Source: Trametes villosa (lineage: Eukaryota; Basidiomycota; Agaricomycetes; Polyporales; Polyporaceae). From it: a stretch of 64,000 bases of DNA. Position numbers and translations under genes: made by a program. Under the pieces are notes generated by a model. The model was given only the letters and a program-made list of their open reading frames with translations. It ran no database searches and was not told the origin of the DNA. Location of the stretch: assembly GCA_002964805.2 (NCBI GenBank), contig PUDQ02000049.1, forward strand, positions 1-64,000. Direction: 5' to 3'. Positions 1-12,600 of this stretch are shown piece after piece; positions within the stretch are counted from its first letter, which is position 1, and each line of letters starts with the position of its first letter.

Positions 1-1656
1 ATCGCGGAGGTGTCAGTCTTCCAGCAGCGCGCTGGATAGAGTCAGGACGTCATCTACGCGCTGGCGGCCGATCCCCCTCCTTCCGCTGCACGGAGTGGCC
101 GCATCTGTACATACCTACCCATCTAAAGCATCTAAAGCAGTCTGACGGGCGCTCCCACCGCCCCGCCGGTGCTGACAGGCCCGCACTCCGATCCGGGCGG
201 AAATGCGTGTTGGCGTTGCGGCCTGGGCTGTTTGCCGGCTCTGATCGAGTGACGGGCACCGGGGACCTGACCAAGGGCACGCTAATCCCGATCGAGGACT
301 CCCCATTTTGCCATCCAATTTTCCGCCTCCTCGAACCGCGCGGGAGCATGTGGCCGGGCGGCGGGGCCTGATGGGCGGTCGCCTGCATCAAGATCGGCGC
401 GGGCGCATGGCGCGAGTCAGATTGAGTCGACGGTGGGGAGCTCGGAGGCGCAGACACAGTGCACGGCGCCGTTGCGGACTTCTCGGCGTGAGTCTTGTGC
501 ATACTGACAATGTTGTCTCATACGGGGCCGATAGATGATGCGTCCAGGCGGCGAATCGAGGTGTGGTGCACCTATTCTCGAGCCTGGAGCCACAAGCGCG
601 GCTGCGGAACTCTGCGCGGTCTGTGGGCGAGCGGATGCGCGTCCCCGGCATCCAATGATATTGCGATAACGAATAATGCCTGAGCAGGTACGCGACAAAC
701 CTACGCCTGTCTGAGCGATCAGCGACGAGTAACGCCGCGGTAACCAGCGGCCCAGACAGCCATGCTGGGCCGCAGACGGATGGGCGTGGCAACTGCGGTG
801 AAGGACCTCAGTGTCGCGGCGCGACGCCCGCGTCAGCCCTCGGCGAGAACAAGAAACGCGGCAGATGTGAGCTTGAAACGTGCAGGGGAAAGTGCGAGAA
901 CTTGAAGGCGAGCGGCCACGGCACCGGGTACGGGCGTACATGAGTCGTTGGCAGGAGTTAGATACGCGCCAGATAGACGCCGGATGTTGACCCACGATGG
1001 CGTGGAGATGTACGGACGCGTGTGAACGGCACGGGGAGGAGGAAAATGTACGATTCCCGCGTAGTTCTCGGGGAGAGGAAATGAAAGAACGCGACGTGTG
1101 TGCGGTATGAAGGAGGTGGAAGGGGCTAGAATGGGCGCACTGGCGAATAGGACTGATGAGGAGGAGTGGATGCTTGTGGGCGCCTTTAGAGGGCTGCCAA
1201 GCGTGAGCCACTGCGGGGAAACAAGCGCCGCGGGCCGTCGTGCGCCGCACCTCCGCGGTACGTAAGGCTCCTGCGTCAGCCTGCACTTTCCCATCCGCAG
1301 CGACAGCGGGGCTTCCACGGCCGCTAGCGGGCGGGCGTCGCTAGGAGGCCGAGCGACGGACGCACCGCGGAGGGCAGCCCCGCGGCAGAGAGTGGGGCGA
1401 GGACGCTGACGAGCCTGGTGGAGGGATGACAGGGACGAAGAGAAGAAGGGCAAGGAGCATGCTAATCTGATAAGATGAAGATGGGGCGCGCAGTGGGGAG
1501 GGATTGGCCGACTCGCCGCGTAACTGAGTTTTATAAGAATGGGCAGTCTCCTCTCCCTCGCCTTCTCCCTGCCCGTCACGGTCGTCCCCTCCCTCTCCTC
1601 CGCTATTTATCTTGCGGCCCCGCTGCCTAGCAGCCCCCCTCGCCATCCCAACTACC
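1..1656. other. 5' intergenic region, no gene supported
   Basis: No reading frame here shows a recognisable domain or a believable exon pattern; the long minus-strand frames are low-complexity Arg/Ser/Pro-rich shadows of GC-rich DNA. From about 1540 to 1615 the plus strand becomes CT-rich, followed by a weak TATA-like ctatttatc near 1603, which would suit the core promoter of the ABC transporter starting at 1657. The neighbouring gene to the left lies outside the window. Confidence 0.5.
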
Positions 1657-4600
1657 ATGGCGGCCAGTTCACCCTCCAACTCCCCGGACGTTAACGAGAA
1701 GCAGTCTGCGCCCTCTCAGTCCGAGGAGCAGGCCCCCCAGCAGCCCGCTCCCACCAAGAAGGGCTTCTTCAAGCGGAAGAGTGCACAGGTTGTCGACGAC
1801 GCCTCGCTATCAGAAAAGGAGACCCAGGATGCCGTCCTCCCTGCCCCTGCCCCGGCCGAGAAGCAGCTACAACCTGTCGGCTTCTTCGAGCTCTTCAGGT
1901 CAGTAGCATTCGGCGTCTTCACTCCGTTGTCCCTCCCAACCCTTCCCGTAGGTTCTCCACACGGTTCGAAGTCATCATCGATATCTGCGGCTTGTTTGCA
2001 GCAGCAGGTTCCGGCGCAGCTCAGGTCTGTCGAAACTGCCATGCCGTACTCCATGTCCCACCTGACCGCTTACCCCTGTAGCCCCTTATGAGTTTGCTGT
2101 TCGGTCGCCTCACCCAGGACTTCGTCACTTTCGGCATGACTCTCAAGCGGGCTCAGGATCCCACCGATGCTGGGCAAGCTGCGGCCCAGGCTTCTCTACC
2201 CGGCGCCGCCGCTGCGTTCAAGCACTCCGCTTCCCTCAACGCATCCTACCTGGTCTATATCGGTATGTTCAAATGCTCCCCTGTGTCATTTTCGGGTCAC
2301 TTGACAGCATGCAGGTCTCGGCATGTTCGTCTGCACCTACATCTACATGGTCGTCTGGGTATACACCGGCGAGGTAAATGCCAAGCGTATCCGTGAGCGC
2401 TATCTCCGTGCCATCCTCCGTCAAGATATTGCCTACTTCGACAATGTCGGAGCCGGTGAAGTCGCTACCCGCATTCAGACGGATACCCGTAAGTTCTTGT
2501 CTCTTACTTCTGCCGGAGTGTATTCTCAAGCTTCTTGGTAGATCTGGTACAGCAAGGAATATCCGAGAAGGTTGCGCTCTGCGTCAACTTCCTTGCCGCT
2601 TTCGTAACCGGTTTCGTACTCGCCTACGTTCGTTGCTGGCGCCTCGCCCTCGCGATGTCCTCCATGCTGCCCTGTATCGCCATCGCCGGAGGTGTCATGA
2701 ACAAGTTCATCTCGGCCTACATGCAAATCTCTCTCCAGCACGTCGCCGAGGGTGGTTCGCTCGCGGAAGAGGTCATTTCCACGGTCCGCACCGCTCAGGC
2801 CTTCGGCACCCAGCGCATCCTTGCGGGCTTGTACGACGAGCGCGTAGACAAGAGTCGCGCGGTGGACCTCAAGGCGGCAGTCTGGCATGGTGCTGGTCTG
2901 TCGTTCTTCTTCTTCGTCATCTACGGCGGATACGGTCTGGCCTTCAACTTTGGTACCACGCTCATTAACCAAGGACACGGTGAGATTGCACGCTCAGCAT
3001 GCGTTCAAGTTCGTTGGCTGATTCTCTTCCCCACTAGCAAACGCCGGACAGATTGTCAACGTTATTTTCGCGATCCTTATCGGTTCTTTCTCCCTCGCCC
3101 TTCTTGCCCCCGAAATGCAAGGTATGCACATGGCCCCAGCCCGATAACTTGATTTCTCACGTATCCCGTCGCATAGCCATCACCCAGGCCCGTGGTGCCG
3201 CTGCGAAGCTGTACGAGACCATCGACCGCGTTCCTTCGATCGACTCTGCTTCGCCCGACGGCCTGAAGCCCGAGAAGTGCATTGGCGAGATCACCCTCGA
3301 GCACATCGACTTCAACTACCCCTCCCGTCCTGGCGTGCCCATCGTGAAGGACCTCTCCATCACCTTCCCCGCCGGCAAGACCACCGCTCTCGTCGGCGCG
3401 TCCGGATCGGGCAAGTCTACCGTCATCTCCCTTGTTGAGCGGTTCTACGACCCGCTCCAGGGCGTCGTCAAGCTCGATGGCACCGACCTCAAGGCGCTCA
3501 ACGTCAAGTGGCTCCGCTCGCAAATCGGTCTCGTGTCTCAGGAGCCTACGCTCTTCGCTACCACGATTGCCGGCAACGTCGCTCACGGTCTCATCAACAC
3601 CCCCTTCGAGAACGCCTCCGAGGAGGAGAAGATGAAGCTGATCAAGGATGCCTGTGTCAAGGCCAACGCGGACGGCTTCATCAGCAAGCTCCCTCTCGGC
3701 TACGACACCATGGTCGGCGAGCGCGGTTTCCTTCTGTCCGGTGGCCAGAAGCAGCGTATTGCCATCGCTCGTGCTATTGTCTCTGACCCCCGGATTCTCC
3801 TGCTCGACGAGGCGACTTCCGCCCTGGACACGCAGAGTGAGGGTATCGTGCAGAACGCTCTCGACAAGGCTGCTGCGGGCCGCACGACGATCACGATCGC
3901 GCATCGTCTCTCCACGATCAAGGACGCGGACTGCATCTACGTCATGGGCAACGGCGTCATTCTCGAGCACGGCACACACAACGAGCTTCTTCAGGATGAG
4001 AACGGCCCCTACGCGCGCCTCGTCCAGGCACAGAAGCTCCGCGACGCTCGGGAGAAGCAGGCCACCGCCGACGACGACAGCGACACTGCCGCATCGGCCG
4101 AGAACGAGAAGGAGGACATGGAAAGGCAAGCCGCCGAGGAGGTACCCCTGCAGCGCCAGAAGTCCGGCCGCTCCCTCGCCAGCGAGATCCTCGAGCAGCG
4201 CCAGGCCGGCGCCGACAAGAAGGACGGCGACTACGGTCTCTACTACATCTTCAAGCGCATGGGCTACATCAACCGCGACGTCTGGAGGCAGTACCTTTTC
4301 GGGTCGATCGCCGCGGTGGCGAACGGCGCCACCTACCCCTGCTTCGGTATCATCTTCGCGAAGGGTATCAACGGCTTCTCGGACATCACCAACGCACAGC
4401 GGCGGTTCGACGGCGACAGGAACGCGCTCTGGTTCTTCATCATCGCGCTCCTTTCCATGGCCGCGATCGGCTTCCAGAACTACCTGTTCGCGAGCTCCGC
4501 TGCGGAGCTTACGTCGCGTCTGCGCTCGCTGAGCTTCCGCGCCATCCTCCGCCAGGACATCGAGTTCTTCGACAAGGACGAGAACAACACCGGCCAGCTT

Positions 4601-6295
4601 ACGTCTACGCTCAGCGACAACCCGCAGAAGATCAACGGTCTCGCTGGTATCACCCTCGGCGCCATCGTGCAGAGTGTGTCCACGCTCGTCATCGGCTCCA
4701 TCCTCGGTCTCTCGTTCAACTGGCAGCTCGGTCTCGTCGGTATCGCGTGCACGCCCGTGCTCGTCTCCGCCGGCTACATCCGTCTCCGCGTCGTCGTGCT
4801 CAAGGACGAGCAGAACAAGAAGGCCCACGAGGCGTCCGCGCAGCTTGCTTGCGAAGCCGCCGGCGCCATCCGCACTGTCGCGTCGCTCACTCGTGAGGAT
4901 GACTGCTGCCGGCTGTACAGCGAGTCGCTCGAGGGCCCGCTCCGCCGCTCGAACCGCACCGCGATCATCAGCAACGGTATCTTCTCGCTCTCGCAGTCCA
5001 TGTCGTTCTGGGTCATCGCGCTCGTCTTCTGGTACGGCTCCCATCTCGTCGCGGACCTCAAGCGCACCACGTTCCAGTTCTTCATCGGTCTCATGGTATG
5101 TCATGCACGGTTGCCTGTCACGTCTTCACCACTGATTCGCCTTGCAGTCTACGACGTTCTCTGCCATCCAAGCCGGCAACGTGTTCTCGTTCGTGCCCGA
5201 CATCTCGTCCGCCAAGGGCGCCGCGTCCGACGTCATCAAGCTCATCGACTCCATGCCCGAGATCGACGCCGAGTCGCCCGAGGGCGAGGTTCCGAAGAAC
5301 GTCATGGGCCGCATCCGCTTCGAGAACGTGCACTTCCGCTACCCGACCCGCCCCGGCGTCCGGGTACTCCGCGACCTCAACCTCTCCGTGGAGCCCGGCA
5401 CCTACGTCGCGCTCGTCGGTGCCAGTGGATGCGGTAAGAGCACGACGATCCAGCTCATTGAGCGTTTCTACGACCCCCTCGCCGGTACCGTCTACGTGAG
5501 CGTTCTCCTGGAGTAACGATGCAGCGTGCAGAACTGACGGCGTTCCGTAACAGCTTGACGAGCAGCCGATCACGAAGTACAACGTCTCCGAGTACCGCAA
5601 ACAGATCGCGCTTGTGTCACAGGAGCCGACTCTCTACGCTGGCACTGTTCGCTTCAACATCCTCCTCGGTGCCGTCAAGCCCCGGGAACAGGTCACGCAG
5701 GAGGAGATCGAGACCGCCTGCAGGAACGCGAACATCCTCGACTTCATCCAGTCGCTGCCTGAGTGAGTAACAAACCTTGGTGTTCTCCCCGCAATCTCCG
5801 CTGACCCTGTTGTAGTGGCTTTGACACGGAAGTGGGTGGCAAGGGATCCCAGTTGTCAGGTGGCCAGAAGCGTGCGTACCCCCGCTCTCCCTCCCGCTGG
5901 TGCTCGCACTGACATAGGTTTCTATTTGCAGAGCGTATCGCGATCGCCCGTGCGCTTCTCCGGAACCCGAAGGTGCTCCTGCTCGACGAAGCGACCTCCG
6001 CGCTCGATTCGAACTCCGAGAAGGTCGTGCAGGAAGCGTTGGATCAGGCCGCGAAGGGCCGCACTACCATCGCCATCGCGCACCGACTCTCGACGATCCA
6101 GAACGCCGACTGCATGTATGTCCCTTTCATCTCCGCGTTTCTCACCATCGCCTGCAGGATGCTGACCCGTCTCCTTTCCTTAGATACTTCATCAAAGACG
6201 GCGCGGTCGCCGAGGCCGGCACGCACGACCAGCTGCTCGCGCTCCGCGGCGGCTACTACGAATACGTACAGCTCCAGGCCCTGAGCAAGAAGTAG
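1657..6295 (+). CDS. ABCB-type full ABC transporter (multidrug resistance / Pmd1-Mdr1-like)
   Basis: ATP-driven exporter of the plasma membrane or an internal membrane, with the TMD-NBD-TMD-NBD order of P-glycoprotein. About twelve exons are joined by short introns (the first at 1899-1951; others near 2025, 2262, 2489, 2981, 3122, 5096, 5496, 5764, 5873 and 6117). The first nucleotide-binding domain shows Walker [10 protein letters not shown] (near 3400), the signature LSGGQKQR (near 3740) and Walker [13 protein letters not shown] (near 3805). The second shows GASGCGKST (near 5420), LSGGQK continuing across an intron into ERIAIARA, and [12 protein letters not shown] (near 5975). The charged linker ([12 protein letters not shown]) lies between the halves. 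The start is the first in-frame ATG after a CT-rich leader. The N-terminus is polar and Ser/Pro/Lys-rich. By family it could export drugs, lipids or, like Ste6, a pheromone; the substrate cannot be read from sequence. All catalytic motifs look intact. Confidence 0.93.
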
Positions 6296-7252
6296 ACGGA
6301 CTCCTCTTCTCCCCATCCACCCCTGCTCCTCCCACTGCTCCCCCCACTGCCTCGCTGCCTCCCCGCACCCCACGCACCCTATATGCGCGCCCCGCTAGAT
6401 CTTGACGAGTGCCCCGCGCCGCACCGCTCACGCATGTACGCTTATTGTCGCCCATACCTAATACCTGGCCCCCTTTCCCCTTCGCCTTCTCGCCCCCGCC
6501 CCGTCCCGTCCCGTTGGTCTTCGACGTACGATCGGCTGCTCTGATGACGCCTTATGATGTCTCGCCTCCATTGTCACGAACGCATTTTCGCTTGGGTCTG
6601 TCCGTAGCAGTTTAGCAGTTTCGCAGTTTAGTAGCGCATTGCGGAGTAATATAAAGTATACCATTACAGTGGATGCTCGGTTGTGGCTGCTTTCAGGCTG
6701 TAGGGTTGCGTTATCAGGTGAGTTTGCGTTGAGCTTGACTTGTTTATATTAGGTGCTTTCGTCTGTGTATCGTTGGATTCACTGAGTTCAGCATGTCATA
6801 TGCTCTGTGGGTCCAGTCGACTAGTACTCCCTTGTCGGCCGTAAATTTGCTGTGGTATAGTCCTAGAATAAGGCAGAAGCGGCAGACAAGGGCACTGTAA
6901 GCATATCTGGCGCGGGCAAGGAGTGGAAAGCCTCCTGCAGGCCGCTGCGAGGAAGGCACAAACATGTTCGCTCGTTGAACTTGAAGTGCCCAAAAAGCGA
7001 AGTACTATTCATTAGGCGCCCAATTGCGATCAGACCACCGCCCGGCGTCTCGCTCCCACACGCGCTCTCTTGTCCTCCTTCCTCCTCCTCGGCCTGTAGG
7101 TCTTTGGGTCTGTCCCATCCCTTCAAGAAGCACACGAGTCATATCGCTGCTGGGATAGGAGGCATACGTCAACTGGATCGACAAGACTACAGGCAGCACT
7201 CACGATCATACATAACGCTCACGACCCCGCAATCCCTGCTTCAGCTATCGAC
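6296..7252. other. intergenic region between ABC transporter and membrane protein gene
   Basis: About 950 bases without a supported gene. It starts with the C-rich 3' untranslated region of the transporter. The part before 7253 is CT-rich and probably holds the promoter and leader of the next gene. No TATA element, repeat or RNA gene was recognised. Confidence 0.4.
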
Positions 7253-9189
7253 ATGTCGGCCCACACAGAGACCACCCTCTCTTTACTTCTCTCCTCGTCG
7301 CCATATCTCCTCGCATATGCCCTGCCTTTGCTGTTTCTGTCCCTCATACTCACTTTCGCTGGTGCTTTCCTCACGCTCGATCGCACGCGCGCCTTTGCTC
7401 CGCGATATGACGCACTTCACTCTCCGGAGACGACCAAGGTCCAGCATGCGGAGGCGGTTGTGAAGCGTATCTTCAGACTGGAAGGTGGAATTGGTGGCAT
7501 TGCGATTGGATACGTCACAGGAGGTATGCACTCATTATGTGTGTTGCATTGCCAGACTTACTGAACTCTCGCAGTGCACTTCACGACGTTCCTGTCCCTG
7601 CTCATTCCCAACGTCACCTCTGACGCTCCACTGCGCCCCGGAGCATTCGTTGCTGTGTGGATGCTGTCTGGCATCATATGCGCTATTCTCGCTGCTCGGT
7701 GGAAATACGCTGCGCTCGGCTTCGCTGGTCTGGCTGGATAGTGAGTTGCCCGGAGAGTTGCTAATTAAGGACCGCGCTCACGCCATAACGCCTCAGCTCC
7801 ACCCTCGCGCTCGCACTCGCGGTCATCGTGCACCCCTCGCTTCTCACGCGCCATGTCCTCGTTGCGGTCTTCATGCCCATTGGTCTCATCATGTGCCTCC
7901 TGCCGATCGCCCGCACCCAGCACGTCTTCGTGCGAGTCGGCATGGCGGCCGCGGGTTCCTTCGGTACCATTGTCGCTATTGCGCTTCTAGCACATCTCCC
8001 CGCGTGGGGGGACGTCTGGGGCAGGCTGTGGATGCACGATGAGAGCGAGTGGGGGACGGCGAAGGAGAAGGGTCTTAGTGCGGCGTTCTGCCTGTTCTTG
8101 TTGGTCGGCACTGCGACCGACTGGTTCCTCAAGGCGAAGCTTGGGGAGAACCCAGATGAGGTATATCACAGTCTTCTTAAGGGCGTAGACATAGATGCTG
8201 ACGGCGTGTGGCAGAAATGGGACAGCTATCTCGCGGAATATGCATCGACTTTGCCTAACGCTTCTGACCGTGCTGGGACGTTCCACCCGCTACAGTCGTT
8301 CTGGGCCCGTCACTTTGGTCACCGAGGCACGGACCCTATCGACAAGGACATTATCTTCCCTGCGGATGTCGACCTGAAGCGTCCTATTCCCGACTCTCCG
8401 CTGAAGCTCTACAAGAAGAAGTCTTTCGCCCACTCTCCTTCGCCAACACAGTCAGTCCGACGCTTCACCCCTCCCCAGGAGCTTCTGCGGAAGGACCGCA
8501 AGCCAGTGCTTGCGCGGGGCCGGACAAGGGAGATTATCAAGTTTGATCCTCTCGACCCGTACACGCTGTCGGATTCGGACGAAGACGAGGATCTGAAGAA
8601 AGCGGCCCCCGCGTTTGTGCGCTCCCCGGTCAGGACCGACTCGATGGCGACCCTCACGAACGACCGGCCTTCGCCCATCAAGGGTACTTCAGAAGGCCGT
8701 CGAGTCAGGATCGATCCGCTTTCGGACGCCGAGGAAGACGTGACTTCGGAAGTAGGCCGCGAGAGGGCTGTCGCCCGCGATGGAGAGAACTGGTCTCCCG
8801 ACTTCATCCGGCGGCATAGTCAACGACAGCTCGCCCACAAGCAGTCGACGGCTGGGTTCTCGCAGGCCGCCTCTAGCAATGGGACCGGCTCTTCCGCTAC
8901 GCTGGCGCCCGCCGCGTTCACTCCCGTCCCGGCCACGCCGTCGCTCATCAAGGCGGTCGAGCGGGTGACCGCCGCTCAGCAAGAGGCGTTCGCGAACCAG
9001 GCTGCGCGCTCGACGGAGGGTCTTCCCATGCCCTCACCACTCCAGCCACCTCTCCAAGGGGCTGCGCAGGGGCGTCATTGGGACTCGTTCTGGCACGAGG
9101 TGAAGACGAAGGCGGGACACGGCTTCCACCATCGAGGAGATGTGGGCGAGGGAGCGCGAGATGGCTCTGGCTCTGGATCGAAACGGTAG
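7253..9189 (+). CDS. multi-pass membrane protein with TM7S3/TMEM198-like (DUF4203) domain
   Basis: Three exons: 7253-7523, 7575-7740 and 7797-9189. The introns are 51 and 56 bases and both junctions keep the frame. The protein begins with a hydrophobic, signal-anchor-like stretch (about residues 9-40). Several more membrane spans follow (for example GIICAILAARW, HVLVAVFMPIGLIMCLLPI and GSFGTIVAIALLAHLP) in the pattern of the fungal TM7S3/TM198-like family. The C-terminal half (roughly 250 residues) is a hydrophilic, Ser/Pro- and Asp-rich tail predicted to be disordered, with many possible phosphorylation sites. The biochemical role of fungal members is not established; the family name rests on the hydrophobic pattern and a glycine-rich first segment, not on catalytic residues. 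Confidence 0.75.
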
Positions 9190-9641
9190 CTTTCACGATA
9201 CGATACGACCCGTAACGACTTAACGACCTCACGACGACCTGTTCTCGTAGTTTTCCTGTACTCTTTGCTTCTGACTTATTCGTAGTGATATTGTGCTCAA
9301 GCTCTCAGCTTGCCGTAGTGTTTCCGTTCATACCCTGTCAATGTATGCGTCTCGTGGCGCCATTCCAACTCTAACTCTGAACTCTTGCACATAGGCCTGG
9401 GGCTGCTATAATACGAGGAATTTGCTCGAGGCTGCTGAAGACTTCGTTTCGGCGGCCTTAGCCAGGCAAAACACAGGCTGAGGTGGCTAAGAAAGGGATT
9501 GTCACGCGTGACGGCTACGCGACACCGCGTCCGGACGAAAGTGGGCGCCTAAGTGCAGCAGCCTGGTCGCGTCTTGCGGCGACGTCCGCGGTCTCCTCTC
9601 CGTTCTGCTCGCATGCTTCCATAGCCCCCGCTATCTCTGTC
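9190..9641. other. intergenic region upstream of SCC2
   Basis: About 450 bases. It holds the 3' end of the membrane-protein transcript and the leader of the cohesin-loader gene. No distinct element was recognised. Confidence 0.4.
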
Positions 9642-12600
9642 ATGAACGGCCACCACCATAACCACTACCAGCACATGCAGCCTGGGCCGTACGATGCTCC
9701 CGAAGCCATCCCGCCCACTGCCGCCGCTAGCGACTCCGTGCAGGACGCACACCAGCTCTTGGCTGCATATCCCTATGGCTCCGCAACTCCAGCTACTCAT
9801 GGTAAGTAAATCCCCTCCACCGTGGACTATATGCTACTGAACATGTGCCAAAGTGGCCCGGCACCTCAGCAATCTTTCGATCTCGGCCGCTCCGCCATCG
9901 TACACAGAGCCATACGCGCCCGCACCCTCAAATACGTCCTACCAGCAGTCTCGGTACCCTCAATACACGGAGTATGCTCGAGAATTTGCGCATATATTGA
10001 ACCCGGAGCCTTCTGGCCATGGTGCAGCGTATTGGGAGAACACGCGGAATCAGGCTGTTCAGCACTTAGCCGGTCAGGGACCGTCAGTACCTTCTCAGCT
10101 AACTTTATATTGGTGCATAACCGCTGACATGCAGCAGTGTCTACTCTGACTATCAAGCACCTCCCCAATGGCCCCCATCTCAGTCCCGGCACTCTACGTA
10201 TCCCACCAATCCCTTCGCACAGTCTGTGATCAACCACACCACCCCCTCTACGTCCTACCCAACGCCGCCACCCCCAGGTATCTCTTCGGCTTCCTCATCT
10301 CTTGCAGGAGCACTTGGGCCTCCACCCCCAAAGCCACCAAGACAGACCTTCCAGCCTCAGGACTCCCCTGCATTCTTTAATAACTTCCTTGCGCAGACGC
10401 CCGCTCAGCCACCGCGCGCGGCTCCCCCGCCCGCGAGGCATCCTCCGCAATATGCGTACCATACTTCCCAGAATGCGAGGCCATACCAGCAGCAAGCCTT
10501 CCAGAGCTCGAGTCCGGCGAGGTTACCGGATCAGCAGTACTACTACAACAGCTCGCCAATCCAGAGGCCGCCTCCTCAGCAGAGCTTCCGGCACTCGCAG
10601 CCTTCGAGGGTGCACAGTCTGCAATCTCCTCAGAGTTACCGGCCACCGAAGGCAGAATCCGAGTACATAGCATACACCTTGCCGCCGATAGAGTCGCCGC
10701 CGCATGTCCCTCAGCCGTCGCCCTCAAGGGAACCTCCGCAAACCGTTCACCAACCGGTCGAGATTCTTCAACCTCCCCCTGAGAAGCATCATTCCGCGCT
10801 TCAAGCGTCGTTGTATGCGCGGCGCTCGTCGCAGGAGGTACCTCAGCGTCGCCAGTCCCAGTCCATTTCGGAGATAGGAAGCCCAGACCCTCTGGCCGCC
10901 TCACAACCCAGTCCCGATGTGAAGATGACGCCCCGCAAGCGCAAGCACGACCAGTATCTCGATTCGCCCACCGTCAAGCGGGTTCAGATCGCGGACCCGA
11001 ACCGGCCGATCCCTGTCGTGCGCGCGAAAGAAACCCCGCCGCGGCCGAAGCAGCTCGCTGGGGTAGTCATCACTACGCCTCCGAAGCATCGAAAGACCCC
11101 TGTGCTGACTGTGCAACACAAGAAGGCCGGCGCATATGTGGAGGTGCCCCCGCTCCCGAGGGCGTACCACACCCCGGTCTCGCACCGGAAGGAGAAGCCG
11201 GAGGTCGTGATCATGACGACCACGATAGGTAAGGCGAGGATGAAGGCGGCCGAGGAATACGATGACCTGGGAGGCTTCGGGTCCGAGGTGGACAGCAGTC
11301 CCATGGCGCATAGACGCGGTGTTACAGCCAGCGGGAAGTCTTCGGGGCGGAAGGCAACCGGGGAACGGGACGAGAGAGGTAGGTTTGCAGCGCATATAGC
11401 CAAACATGGCTCTGACGAATTCTTTGTAGCACCTATCGAGAAGCTCATCACTCTCCTTGAGGACATCTTCGAGGCAGAGGATTGCTTGCCCCCGGAGATC
11501 GAACCTCACGATCTCCCCGCGGAGTGGTTCTCGCCGCTCACGGCTCCCGGGTCCCAGCCTCACCTCCACCCCACGCTCATCCGCAAGCTCATGACGCAGA
11601 TCACGAAGGTCTCGCGGCCGAGTAAGCGGCAGCGGATCAACTCCCGCGATGCGAACGGGAACGCCTCGAAGACGCCGCGGTACCGCTGTCGCATGGCCGA
11701 CGTCGACACCACCACTTTGTCTCGCATCCTGAAGATGCTCGAGCGCAGTGTTCGCGCGGGCGAGGAGCTGGATCCCTTCAAGTCTTCCGGAACCTCGGGC
11801 GCTCCTTCTTCCAAGAATGGCAAGGGCAAGAAAGCGAACGGGAAGAAGGCTCAGGCGGAGGGTAGGCGGTCAAAGTCTCAATCGCCGGCGGAGCAAGGGG
11901 AAGGTGATAGTATGGATGTGGACGAGGCTCCCGCGGAACAGTCGTTTTCAGAGCAGGACATTGAGTCGTTGACTCGGACGCTCGAAATCGCTAGGGATAG
12001 TGTTCTGGCCGCGGACTGCTGTGTCGCCCTGTTAGGGAGCGATCGCTTGCCGAAGCAGGTAGGACCATTTCATGAATTGCGCTGTAGTCGTCCAAGTTGG
12101 CTGACTTCAGGGGCAGCTGTACTCGGAGGAGCTCATCACAGCATGCCTCGCCACGGTCAAAAACCAGCTCACGAAGATTCTCTACCCGTTCGTAGAAGCA
12201 GCTCCAAACGACGCGCAACTCTCCAACATCCTGCGGGAGTTCATCCGGCTGGCTGGGGCCGCCGACAGCGTTCAGCGTCGGCTCGCTAACGAGGTTTTCC
12301 AGGCCATCTCGTCGGTGCTGCCTAGGATCAACGATCTCATCTGCGCGGATTCGATGGCGATGAGCGAGAGTATCATTATTCAGGCAGTCTATATCGCTAT
12401 CGGACCATTCTTCGTCGTCGAAGCAGAGAGCGAAGGCAAGGGAAAGAAGTCGGCAGGCAACAACGGGGTCATCACGGTCCTGGGTGGCAGTGCCATGAGG
12501 GGCTTGCGTCTGGACGCGCTGTCTCTCATTCGGAGTGTAAGACCCTGCTTATCCTCGTGTCATGGGTGAGGAGCTAATGCTGCAAATCTAGATCTTCGCG

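Noticed and set aside
417..1286. 289-residue minus-strand open frame
   Set aside because: No domain, low-complexity Ser/Arg/His composition, no exon pattern; expected by chance in GC-rich DNA.
3077..5104. 675-residue minus-strand frame across the ABC transporter
   Set aside because: Shadow frame of a highly biased coding sequence; Asp/Glu/Arg-rich with no motif, while the plus strand has every ABC signature.
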